This document shows, one piece after another, positions 1 through 5,453 of a DNA stretch of 6,228 nucleotides. The stretch's first letter is position 1; the number at the start of each line of letters is the position of its first letter. The DNA lies in the NCBI GenBank assembly GCA_025361995.1, contig JANYIP010000360.1:1-6228 (forward strand), read 5' to 3'. The notes beneath the pieces were generated by a model. That model worked only from the letters and a program-made list of their open reading frames with translations, was not told the DNA's origin and searched no databases. This DNA is from Streptomycetales bacterium (lineage in GTDB: Bacteria; Actinomycetota; Actinomycetes; Prado026). The position numbers and the translations under genes were made by a program.

Positions 1-2
1 CG

Positions 3-1532
3 GCGTTCCTGCGGTCGCGCAACGCCGGTGAGGCCGTCGTCGCGCCACTGACCGTCGAGGGGGAAACTGTTGGCGTGCTTGCGGTCTACGACCGTCTCGG
101 TGAGGTGCGCGGCTTCGCCGACAGCGACGTACGACTCCTGCAGACCGTCGCCAACCACGCATCCGTGGCTCTGCACAACGAGATGCTCATCGGACGCCTC
201 CGGCATGACGCCCTGCACGACGCGCTGACCGGGCTGCCCAACCGCTCGCACCTGACCGCGCTCGCGACGAGCGCCGTCGCCCGGGCCGCCTCAGGCAAGT
301 CCCGCGTCGCCATGATGATCATCGACCTCAACGGCTTCAAGGTGGTCAACGACACCCTCGGCCACCACGTCGGCGACCTCCTCATCTGCGAGGTCGCCAC
401 TCGCTTCAGCGCCGCCGCCGGCGCGGGCGTCACCGTGGCCCGGCTGGGCGGAGACGAGTTCGCCGTCCTCGTCGAGCCCGCCGACGGCGACGCCATGGCG
501 ATCGCGGACATCATGATCGAGGCGCTCACCGCGCCCGTGCTCATCGGAGAGGACCGGCTGCACCTCTCCGGCGCCGTCGGGATAGCGATCGCGCCCGACC
601 ACGCCACCGCCGTCGGCGACCTGCTCAAGCGCGCCGACATCGCCATGTACGCCGCCAAGAACGGGCCCGAGTCCGCCGTCGTCTACCGCCCCGACATCGA
701 CGTCAACGACCCGTCGCTGCTGTCCTTGATGGGCGAGCTGCGCGAGGCACTGACCAACGGCGAGATCGACATCGAGGTCGAGCCCGTCATGGACCTGCTC
801 GGCGGACGGATCATCGCTGCGGAGGCCCTCGTCCGCTGGCACCACCCCACCCGCGGCACCCTGCGCCCCGACGCCTTCCTGCCGCTCGCCGAGCGCAACG
901 GCCTCATCGTCCCGCTCACCGACCTGGTGCTGAACCGCGCCGTCGCCGCCTGCGCGGCCTGGCGGGCCGGTGGCCTGAACGCCGGCATCTCCGTCAACCT
1001 GTCGGCGCGCTCGCTGCTCGACCGTACGTTGCCCGGGACCGTCGCCGACGTCCTGCGCAAGCACCGGCTGCCCGCGCACCTGCTGACCCTGGAGATCACC
1101 GAGAGCATCGTCATCAGCGACGCCGACCGGGCCATCGGCCTGCTCGCTGAGCTTCGGGCGCTCGGGGTACGGCTGGCCCTGGACGACTTCGGCACCGGCT
1201 ACTCCTCGCTGACGTACCTCTCCGCCCTGCCGATCCAGCAGCTCAAGATCGACCGTTCCTTCGTGACCCGCATCATGGAGTCAGCCCGTGATGCCGCCAT
1301 CGTCACCTCGCTAATCGACCTCGCGCACCACCTCGGGCTGCAGGTCATCGCCGAGGGCATCGAGGACGCCGACGTCGCCGACCGCCTGCGCCGGCTGGGC
1401 TGCGAGTACGGCCAGGGCTACTTCTTCTCGATGTCGATGGCCCCTGAGCTGCTCCCCGAGTGGGCCGCGCACGCGCTGCCGCTGGAGCGCCTCGGCACCC
1501 TCCGCGGCCAGGTCAACGCCCTCATCCGCTAG
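3..1532 (+). CDS. GAF-GGDEF-EAL c-di-GMP turnover protein, 5' end outside the window
   Basis: This protein probably makes and/or degrades the second messenger cyclic di-GMP. The frame is already open at base 3, and its first ~60 visible residues read as the end of a GAF sensor domain (VVAPL..EGETVGVLAVY, then the FADSDVRLLQTVANHASVAL helix). The GTG at 75 is therefore internal and the real start lies left of the window. Counting visible residues from base 3, the GGDEF domain spans about 68-230 (DALTGLPNR at 72; intact LGGDEF around 149). No RxxD inhibitory site stands at the usual place before it. The EAL domain spans about 240-500: EALVRW at 274, NLS, LEITES, DDFGTGYSS at 394, KIDRSF, AEGIE and GQGYFFS are all present, so the metal and catalytic residues look intact. 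One oddity is Glu (780-782) where the family has Gln in the QPIVDL motif. No membrane segment is visible. It ends 14 nt from the convergent dcd stop with no obvious terminator between. Confidence 0.95.
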   Translation, partial: AFLRSRNAGEAVVAPLTVEGETVGVLAVYDRLGEVRGFADSDVRLLQTVANHASVALHNEMLIGRLRHDALHDALTGLPNRSHLTALATSAVARAASGKSRVAMMIIDLNGFKVVNDTLGHHVGDLLICEVATRFSAAAGAGVTVARLGGDEFAVLVEPADGDAMAIADIMIEALTAPVLIGEDRLHLSGAVGIAIAPDHATAVGDLLKRADIAMYAAKNGPESAVVYRPDIDVNDPSLLSLMGELREALTNGEIDIEVEPVMDLLGGRIIAAEALVRWHHPTRGTLRPDAFLPLAERNGLIVPLTDLVLNRAVAACAAWRAGGLNAGISVNLSARSLLDRTLPGTVADVLRKHRLPAHLLTLEITESIVISDADRAIGLLAELRALGVRLALDDFGTGYSSLTYLSALPIQQLKIDRSFVTRIMESARDAAIVTSLIDLAHHLGLQVIAEGIEDADVADRLRRLGCEYGQGYFFSMSMAPELLPEWAAHALPLERLGTLRGQVNALIR

Positions 1533-1546
1533 CGCCCACACCTTCG

Positions 1547-2131
1547 TTAGACGTCCTCGATGACCGTACGGTGGAAGTTCTTGAAGGACCGCGAGGGCGT
1601 CGGACCGCGCTGGCCCTGGTAGCGCGACCCGTACACCGACGACCCGTACGGGAACTCCGCCGGCGACGACAGCCGGAACAGGCACAGCTGTCCGATCTTC
1701 ATCCCCGGCCACAGCTTGATCGGCAGCGTCGCCACGTTCGACAGCTCCAGCGTCACGTGCCCCGAGAAGCCCGGGTCGATGAACCCAGCCGTCGAGTGCG
1801 TCAGCAGCCCGAGCCGCCCCAGCGACGACTTGCCCTCCAACCGCCCGGCCACGTCGTCCGGCAGCGTGCACGTCTCGTACGTCGATCCCAGCACGAACTC
1901 GCCGGGGTGCAGGATGAACGGCTCGTCCCCCAGCGGCACCACCTCGCGGGTCAGCTCCGGCTGCTCCTCCGCGGGGTCGATGTGCGGGTAGCGGTGGTTC
2001 TCGAACACCCGGAAGTACTTGTCCAGGCGTACGTCGACGCTCGAGGGCTGGATCATCCCCGGGTCGAACGGTTCGAGGCCGACCCGGCCCGACTTGATCT
2101 CGGCCCGGATGTCGCGGTCTGAAAGAAGCAC
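1547..2131 (-). CDS. dcd: dCTP deaminase, dUMP-forming (bifunctional Dcd)
   Basis: The enzyme deaminates dCTP and, in the actinobacterial and archaeal bifunctional form, also hydrolyses the dUTP product to dUMP, the precursor of dTMP. It is cytosolic and trimeric in the known family. The 194 residues match mycobacterial Dcd closely along their length: QPSSVDVRL (28-36), HPGEFVLGST (75-84), RLEGKSSLGRLGLLTHSTAG (97-116), IDPGFSGH (118-125), the catalytic Glu at 129 in TLELSNV, WPGMKIGQL (141-149), and the nucleotide-closing tail YQGQRGPTPSRS (171-182). Ala-Gly at 115-116, where the E. coli deaminase-only enzyme has Ala-His, fits the bifunctional type. The start is GTG (2129-2131), the position that aligns with family N-termini (LLSDRDIR). 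No clear Shine-Dalgarno precedes it. The upstream FUSC gene stops only 9 nt before, so translation is probably coupled. The stop is TAA. Confidence 0.97.
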   Translation of the reverse strand: MLLSDRDIRAEIKSGRVGLEPFDPGMIQPSSVDVRLDKYFRVFENHRYPHIDPAEEQPELTREVVPLGDEPFILHPGEFVLGSTYETCTLPDDVAGRLEGKSSLGRLGLLTHSTAGFIDPGFSGHVTLELSNVATLPIKLWPGMKIGQLCLFRLSSPAEFPYGSSVYGSRYQGQRGPTPSRSFKNFHRTVIEDV

Positions 2132-2140
2132 GGCGCGAGG

Positions 2141-3298
2141 CTACCCGTCCGCTGGGCGCTCGGCCGCATCGGCCGCATCTGCCGGCGGCGCCGACGACGA
2201 CGCGATCGACGTGTCCACGCTGATCTCCTGCCGCAGCTGCTCCACCCGGCCCAGCAGGCTCACGCTGTCCAGCACCGCGTACGCGTCCGCCTCCTGCGCC
2301 GTCACGCTCTGGACCGCCTGCGCGATCTCCGCCCGCAGCGCCAGCGACCCCGCCAGGATGTCCCGGCCCGCGCGCCGGTCGCGGAACAGCTGCGCGGTAG
2401 CCCTGACCAGCTCGGCCAGCTGCGTACGTTGCAGCCGCGGCTCGATCGAGGGGCGGTCGTACAGCTGGTCCACCGTCAGCGACAGCACCCGGATCTGCAG
2501 CGTGATCCTGATCAGCTCGCGCTCCCTGCGCCGCAGCAGGTCGAGCTCGTCGCGGTCCCGGCGCCCGCGGGGGTTGAAGTGGATCCCCTCCTCGGCCGCC
2601 CCGGTCGCCGCCCCGCCGGCCGCGCCCGTCACCGCCAGCGCTCGAGACGACTCGATGAAGTCGTGCCGGCGGTGGTCGCCCATTGGCCGGACCGACTCCA
2701 GCTCGTCCGCGATCGCGTCGAGCTGGTCCTCCAGCGCGTCGCCCCACGCCGACAGGGCCTGCCGAGCCGGCCCGAAGAGCGGCCGCTCAGGTAGCCCGAC
2801 GCCGACCACGATCCCGACGGCGCCCCCTATCAGCGTGTCCACCACCCGCCAGTGCCCGTACCCCGGGGAGGCCGGGCCGAGCGCCACCGTCAGGAGCACC
2901 GCGATCGGGATCTGAGCCTGTCCCGCGAAGCCGAGCGGGAGCCTGCGCGCGCCGAAGAGCGCGACCAGCAGGGCGATGAGCAGCGACCACCAGCTCGTCC
3001 CCACGCGCTGCACCCACAGGGATGCGATCGCCACCCCGAGTACGTTGCCCAGCACCCGCTGCAGCCCCTGGCCTAGCGTGCTCACGATGCTGGACTGGAC
3101 CGTGAAGATGGCGACGACCGCGCCGAGCGAGGCAAACTTCTGCGGGCCGAGGTGGTCGGCGACGGCGAACGCCAGCGAGGCGGCGACCGCGGCCTTGACC
3201 ACCGTGAAGCTGGTACCGAAGGTCCCGCTCTTGGTCGTCAGCAGCTGGGCCAGGGGGACCGGGACGCCGACTGAGCCCTTCGCGAACCCGCCTGCCAT
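2141..3298 (-). CDS. FUSC / aromatic acid exporter-like membrane protein
   Basis: This is a 385-residue membrane protein of the FUSC/ArAE (fusaric acid resistance-like) group; members are thought to export aromatic acids or similar compounds, but the substrate here is unknown. Six hydrophobic segments can be seen at about residues 32-50, 55-75, 81-98, 102-118, 122-142 and 152-170. The family signature RVLGNVLGVAIA lies at 81-92. After them comes a long, charged, mostly helical cytoplasmic part (178-365) and a low-complexity tail rich in Ala, Ser and Pro. This is one set of six helices plus one soluble domain, about half of the large duplicated FUSC transporters. The start is ATG at 3296-3298. 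It has no Shine-Dalgarno, but a TACTCT box lies 6 nt upstream, which fits a leaderless mRNA. It is the first gene of a two-gene unit with dcd, whose start lies 9 nt past the TAG stop. No functional link between the two is known to me. Confidence 0.88.
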   Translation of the reverse strand: MAGGFAKGSVGVPVPLAQLLTTKSGTFGTSFTVVKAAVAASLAFAVADHLGPQKFASLGAVVAIFTVQSSIVSTLGQGLQRVLGNVLGVAIASLWVQRVGTSWWSLLIALLVALFGARRLPLGFAGQAQIPIAVLLTVALGPASPGYGHWRVVDTLIGGAVGIVVGVGLPERPLFGPARQALSAWGDALEDQLDAIADELESVRPMGDHRRHDFIESSRALAVTGAAGGAATGAAEEGIHFNPRGRRDRDELDLLRRRERELIRITLQIRVLSLTVDQLYDRPSIEPRLQRTQLAELVRATAQLFRDRRAGRDILAGSLALRAEIAQAVQSVTAQEADAYAVLDSVSLLGRVEQLRQEISVDTSIASSSAPPADAADAAERPADG

Positions 3299-3303
3299 GC
3301 GGT

Positions 3304-3309
3304 TAGAGT
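3304..3309 (+). promoter_or_regulatory. possible -10 box for the tRNA-Gly gene
   Basis: TAGAGT on the plus strand also fits TANNNT and lies 32 nt before the mature tRNA 5' end, which would give a precursor leader of roughly 25 nt. It shares its bases with the minus-strand box of the FUSC gene. No good -35 is seen, so this is weaker than the minus-strand call. Confidence 0.3.
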
Positions 3310-3310
3310 A
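3305..3310 (-). promoter_or_regulatory. -10 box for the FUSC-dcd operon, leaderless arrangement
   Basis: Read on the minus strand, TACTCT fits the actinobacterial TANNNT -10 consensus. Its last base is 6 nt before the ATG at 3298, so transcription would begin at or next to the start codon. The lack of a Shine-Dalgarno before that ATG agrees with a leaderless message. No convincing -35 is visible in the GC-rich DNA upstream. The call is inferred from position and motif only. Confidence 0.45.
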
Positions 3311-3341
3311 GGGGCCGCGTCCGGCCCTCGGGGCGGGCCGC

Positions 3342-3412
3342 GCGGGTGTAGTTCAATGGCAGAACATCAGCTTCCCAAGCTGACAGTGCGAGTTCGATTC
3401 TCGTCACCCGCT
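3342..3412 (+). tRNA. tRNA-Gly, anticodon CCC (reads GGG)
   Basis: The full cloverleaf can be drawn by hand. The acceptor stem GCGGGTG (3342-3348) pairs with CACCCGC (3405-3411). The D stem is GTTC/GAAC around a 7-nt loop. The anticodon stem TCAGC/GCTGA encloses the loop TTCCCAA, with anticodon CCC at 3374-3376. The variable loop has 4 nt. The T stem GCGAG/CTCGT encloses TTCGATT. The discriminator is T at 3412. The CCA end is not encoded; CCCC follows the discriminator, so CCA must be added enzymatically. It lies 43 nt from the divergent FUSC start. Its 3' end coincides with the change to lower-GC, gene-poor DNA, so it is a plausible integration site for a mobile element. Confidence 0.97.
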
Positions 3413-3786
3413 CCCCCTGAAAAGTCTTATCCCACAAGGATTTTGCGCCCTTCCTGGTCACTCCGTTGGTCGGCCCTTGAAGCCGATTCTGCCCTCTTTG
3501 ACCTTCACTTAGCCCACGTTTAGCCCACGCTGATCTTGGTAGCAGGACCAACGGGTGACGCTGCGGTCATCGACATCACGCCAACGTCGGGTCCGCTGGC
3601 GATGACACAGAGCCCCATCGTCTCCGCCACGGGCAGCTCACCGCAGAGTGTCGGGCCGCGGAGGCCCGTCTCACCCGGGCACCCCCAGTGCAAGACGAGT
3701 GCTGAACCGGTGGGTGAGCTTCAGGGGCCGCTCGTTGCTCCTCGGGGTTGTCAGACACGTGGATCCCGGGTCAGCGAGCGGCGCAC
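3413..3786. other. stretch without a credible gene, downstream of tRNA-Gly
   Basis: No reading frame here shows a recognisable domain, a ribosome binding site or consistent codon use on either strand. Short open frames exist on both strands but look like chance, and one of them is just the complement of the tRNA and its flank. The stretch contains a tandem repeat (3509-3529), a small GGGCC/GGCCC inverted repeat near 3653-3668, and visibly more A+T just after the tRNA than the genes to its left. It may be the decayed edge of an integrated element, which is an inference. Confidence 0.5.
3509..3529. repeat. tandem direct repeat, TTAGCCCACG twice with 11-nt period
   Basis: Two identical 10-mers TTAGCCCACG (3509-3518 and 3520-3529) are separated by one T. 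A related TAGCCCAC occurs again at 4430-4437. Closely spaced ~10-bp direct repeats near a tRNA end resemble the arm-type sites bound by tyrosine integrases, but no integrase gene lies in the window and the function is unproven. Confidence 0.6.
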
Positions 3787-3816
3787 TGGACACACCTAGG
3801 TTCTGTCCGACACAAT
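3787..3816 (+). promoter_or_regulatory. sigma70-type promoter of the toxin-antitoxin locus, with dyad
   Basis: TGGACA (3787-3792) and CACAAT (3811-3816) each match the vegetative consensus at five of six positions and are 18 nt apart. The GTG of the toxin frame begins 6 nt after the -10, another leaderless-type arrangement. Between the boxes lies the perfect 8-bp palindrome ACCTAGGT (3794-3801), flanked by the inverted pair GGACA (3788-3792) and TGTCC (3804-3808). A dyad overlapping the promoter is where the ribbon-helix-helix antitoxin encoded downstream would be expected to bind for autorepression. The motifs are seen; the binding is inferred. Confidence 0.5.
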
Positions 3817-3822
3817 AGCGCG

Positions 3823-4111
3823 GTGGAGTACGTGGGGTTCTCTTGGACCTCCGGTACCCGAGAGCATCGAGTAACTCGGTCTCAGGTGAGGTAGGCGGTC
3901 GCCCACGCAGGGTTATTCTTCGTCCGGGCCGGCAACGCCGCCGCTGCGACCCGACGAAGCACTGCTGTTCGTGGGCGCCGACGAGCGGGACATCCGCCTC
4001 GAGGTGGTCGGCGTCGAGATGTCCGACGGAAGGCTCCGAGTGATCCACGCGATGGCGATGCGCGCAAGCTACGAGAACTTGTACGAGGAGGCGAAGAGAT
4101 GGCTGCAGTGA
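3823..4111 (+). pseudogene. broken toxin gene of a toxin-antitoxin pair
   Basis: This appears to be the remnant of a ~95-residue toxin. Frame 1 starts at the GTG at 3823 and reads VEYVGFSWTSGTREHRVTR before an in-frame TAG at 3892-3894; after the stop it continues sensibly as AVAHAGLFFV. The C-terminal half is in frame 2: LRPDEALLFVGADERD (from about 3944), RLEVVGVEM, then LRVIHAMAMRASYENLYEE, ending at TGA 4109-4111. The ending (LEVV..., VIHAM..R..Y) is a pattern I recall from small actinobacterial toxins paired with ribbon-helix-helix antitoxins; I cannot name the family with confidence (RelE/BrnT-like at best). Two lesions are needed to explain it: a nonsense codon, perhaps a former TAC, and a net +1 shift somewhere in about 3917-3950. 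The promoter upstream and the overlap with the antitoxin start are preserved. A sequencing error could explain one lesion but less easily both. Confidence 0.6.
4085..4091 (+). promoter_or_regulatory. Shine-Dalgarno of the antitoxin gene
   Basis: GAGGAGG lies 7 nt before the ATG at 4099, inside the end of the toxin frame. It is one of the strongest ribosome binding sites in the window and fixes the antitoxin start. It also lets the antitoxin be translated although the toxin frame is interrupted. Confidence 0.8.
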
Positions 4112-4395
4112 AGTGGACACCTGGCGCCACGGAGACGAAATCGGGGACGACTCTCAGCGGCGACGCGGATCGTGCTCTCCTGGAGGAGGCCGAGACAGGC
4201 TTCGATGCGGAGACGTTGGTTCGACGCCACGCCGGACGGCCCTCGCTGTCCGGGCGAACTGGGCACTCCAACCGGGTGGACCTTCGCGTCGACGACCAGA
4301 CCTACCAGGCGATCCGTCGAATCGCCGGCCAAGGTCACCGCAACGTGAGCGATGTCGTCCGCGATGCGATCCGCCGCTACATCGAAGCAAGCTGA
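4099..4395 (+). CDS. ribbon-helix-helix antitoxin
   Basis: A 98-residue putative antitoxin. The C-terminal part (59-95) has the ribbon-helix-helix pattern: the strand RVDLRVD, a first helix DQTYQAIRRIAGQ, a turn with N-V-S at 82-84, and a second helix SDVVRDAIRRYI. Such domains dimerise and bind operator DNA. The N-terminal part has LLEEAETGFDAETLVRR (27-43) followed by GRPSL, a spacer of the kind seen in CopG/BrnA-type antitoxins, where this side usually contacts the toxin. The ATG has a strong Shine-Dalgarno 7 nt upstream, and the start overlaps the last 13 nt of the toxin frame, as is typical of coupled toxin-antitoxin genes. Because the toxin is broken, this may now be a solitary DNA-binding regulator of its own promoter, or able to neutralise a related toxin elsewhere in the genome. 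Both ideas are inference. Confidence 0.8.
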   Translation: MAAVKWTPGATETKSGTTLSGDADRALLEEAETGFDAETLVRRHAGRPSLSGRTGHSNRVDLRVDDQTYQAIRRIAGQGHRNVSDVVRDAIRRYIEAS

Positions 4396-4401
4396 CCTGC
4401 C

Positions 4402-4432
4402 CTATCGCTTCGGATCCGACTTGCTGCGATAG
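4402..4432. terminator. hairpin between convergent antitoxin and hydrolase genes
   Basis: CTATCGC (4402-4408) pairs with GCGATAG (4426-4432), a perfect 7-bp stem starting 7 nt after the antitoxin stop. The 17-nt loop itself contains the palindrome TCGGATCCGA (4410-4419). There is no T-run on either side, so it is at best a weak or factor-assisted terminator, but its place between two convergent genes suits that role. Confidence 0.4.
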
Positions 4433-4458
4433 CCCACCTTTCGGTCGGCACGGAACCC

Positions 4459-4487
4459 GCACCACACGGCACATCGGTGCGATGCGT
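4459..4487 (-). repeat. gene-end repeat, copy A (after the hydrolase)
   Basis: This segment aligns with 5757-5789: 27 of 29 bases are identical, with a 4-nt gap. It begins 2 nt past the hydrolase stop. On the minus strand CGCATCG pairs with CGATGTG (one G-T pair) around a 3-nt CAC loop. It could be a compact terminator or part of a dispersed repeat family. Confidence 0.55.
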
Positions 4488-4488
4488 G

Positions 4489-5325
4489 TCAGGAACCTGC
4501 TGGGCGTTCCACTACGGTCAGGAACTCCTCAACTAGCGCGTTGAACACGTCGGGGTCCTCCAGGTTGAGAGTGTGCCCCGCGGCGGGCAGGAGCGAGAGT
4601 GTGGCCGAGGGGAGGGTCTGCTGGAGCATGGCTGATGGCTCGATGCTCTCGGGGTCTTGGTTCCCGACCAGCAGCAGCGTCGGAACCGTGAGGTGACGCA
4701 GTTCGGCGGTCAGGTCGTACAGGGAGGGGCGGGCCTTCTGCACACCCCGCATAGTCATCGCCATGCCGACGCCGGAGTTTCCAGCTAGGACCGAGACGAA
4801 CTCCGCCCAGCCCAGTGGATTCTTGATCCGCAGCGGGATGCGGGCAGGTCCCACGGCGTACTGCTGCGCGAAATCGGGCAGCCCATCGGCAAGGATGGTT
4901 GAGGCCATGTCCTCGCACTCCTCGCGAAACGCGGCCTGCCGGTCCGGGTGAGCGCCATACCCGACGCTGGCCACAACCAGCGCCGTGACGCGGTGCGGGT
5001 GCCGAAGTCCTAGGTGCAGTGCACAGAATCCCCCCATCGACAGGCCCACGACGTGGGCTTGCTCGACGGACAGTGCGTCGAGCACGTCGATGGCGTCCGA
5101 AACGGCCCGGTCCTGGGAGTAGTTGGCTAGATCCGTCGGCACGTCCGAGGGCGGATACCCACGGGCGCTGAAGGTGATGCAGCGGAAACCGCGACTGAAA
5201 TGGTTTACCTGACGCATCCAGCTGTGCTGGTTCCCGGCGAACTCGTGAATGAACAAGATGGGGTGGCCCCGGCCAGACTCTTCGACGGACAAAGACACGC
5301 CGTCACCGCTCACCACACGAGCCAT
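4489..5325 (-). CDS. alpha/beta hydrolase
   Basis: A 278-residue soluble enzyme of the alpha/beta hydrolase fold; the substrate is unknown. The nucleophile elbow GLSMGG puts Ser at 96. The acid is probably Asp224 in LLLVGNQD and the base His251 in AAGHTLNLED, so the triad is complete. The oxyanion region reads IHEFAGN (26-32), with Glu where many members have Gly (HG versus HE); together with ARGYPPSDVP (54-63) and NYSQDRAVSD (68-77) it fits a subfamily that I recall as widespread in proteobacteria, which hints at transfer. The lid spans about 128-205. There is no signal peptide. The start is ATG with AAGGAGG 8 nt before it (5334-5340). A strong hairpin lies in the leader (5350-5372). The gene runs leftward like its two right-hand neighbours but is 128 nt from the next one, so it may have its own promoter. 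The stop is TGA, followed by the gene-end repeat. Confidence 0.93.
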   Translation of the reverse strand: MARVVSGDGVSLSVEESGRGHPILFIHEFAGNQHSWMRQVNHFSRGFRCITFSARGYPPSDVPTDLANYSQDRAVSDAIDVLDALSVEQAHVVGLSMGGFCALHLGLRHPHRVTALVVASVGYGAHPDRQAAFREECEDMASTILADGLPDFAQQYAVGPARIPLRIKNPLGWAEFVSVLAGNSGVGMAMTMRGVQKARPSLYDLTAELRHLTVPTLLLVGNQDPESIEPSAMLQQTLPSATLSLLPAAGHTLNLEDPDVFNALVEEFLTVVERPAGS

Positions 5326-5333
5326 CTACGGCC

Positions 5334-5340
5334 CCTCCTT
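5334..5340 (-). promoter_or_regulatory. Shine-Dalgarno of the hydrolase gene
   Basis: On the minus strand AAGGAGG lies 8 nt before the ATG at 5325 and fixes that start. Confidence 0.8.
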
Positions 5341-5349
5341 CGCCGTAAA

Positions 5350-5372
5350 CCTGGGCGCACCCCGCGCCCAGG
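5350..5372 (-). terminator. perfect 9-bp GC-rich hairpin upstream of the hydrolase
   Basis: CCTGGGCGC (5350-5358) pairs perfectly with GCGCCCAGG (5364-5372) around a 5-nt loop. On the minus strand it is followed by TTTAC, a short T-run. It sits 24 nt before the hydrolase start and 81 nt after the stop of the preceding gene, so it could end that gene's transcript or act as an attenuator or stabilising structure in the hydrolase leader. Confidence 0.5.
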
Positions 5373-5413
5373 CAAACGATCCGAAGACACCATCATTCAC
5401 CTAACGTCCCTCA

Positions 5414-5453
5414 CCGCGCTGCCCCGACCATCGGCACCGAACGGCAGGCGCGG
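5414..5453 (-). terminator. hairpin abutting the stop of the 92-residue gene (copy C)
   Basis: CCGCG-CTGCC (5414-5423) pairs with GGCAG-CGCGG (5443-5447 and 5449-5453), a 10-bp stem with one bulged base at 5448. It begins immediately after the TAG stop at 5454-5456. Its arm includes the 13-mer GCACCGAACGGCA (5434-5446), which recurs exactly at 5757-5769. No T-run follows. Confidence 0.5.

Noticed and set aside
291..1195. Long minus-strand open frames opposite the GGDEF-EAL gene.
   Set aside because: The plus strand encodes an unmistakable GGDEF-EAL protein; these frames are low-complexity complements of it.
1311..2747. A 478-residue minus-strand open frame spanning the end of the c-di-GMP gene, dcd and part of the FUSC gene.
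   Set aside because: It is a GC-driven shadow: Arg/Gly/Ala/Pro-rich, no domain, and it overlaps three better-supported genes.
3303..3551. An 82-residue minus-strand frame covering the complement of tRNA-Gly (containing TRIELALSAWEADVLPLNY).
   Set aside because: This peptide is the antisense translation of the tRNA, a well-known false gene in databases. Nothing else in the frame is recognisable.
3481..3675. Short matches to the tRNA-Gly 3' part (CGATTCT near 3484 and TCACCCG near 3671) as possible attachment-site duplicates.
   Set aside because: Only 7 identical bases each, expected by chance; a real attachment repeat would normally be longer and reach the tRNA end.
3536..3799. An 87-residue plus-strand open frame in the gene-poor stretch.
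   Set aside because: No Shine-Dalgarno, no recognisable domain, irregular composition, and its end runs into the promoter of the toxin-antitoxin locus.
3671..4271. Minus-strand open frames of 149 and 129 residues opposite the toxin-antitoxin region.
   Set aside because: The plus strand has a clear antitoxin with a ribosome binding site and toxin-like segments; the minus frames have no motif or ribosome binding site.
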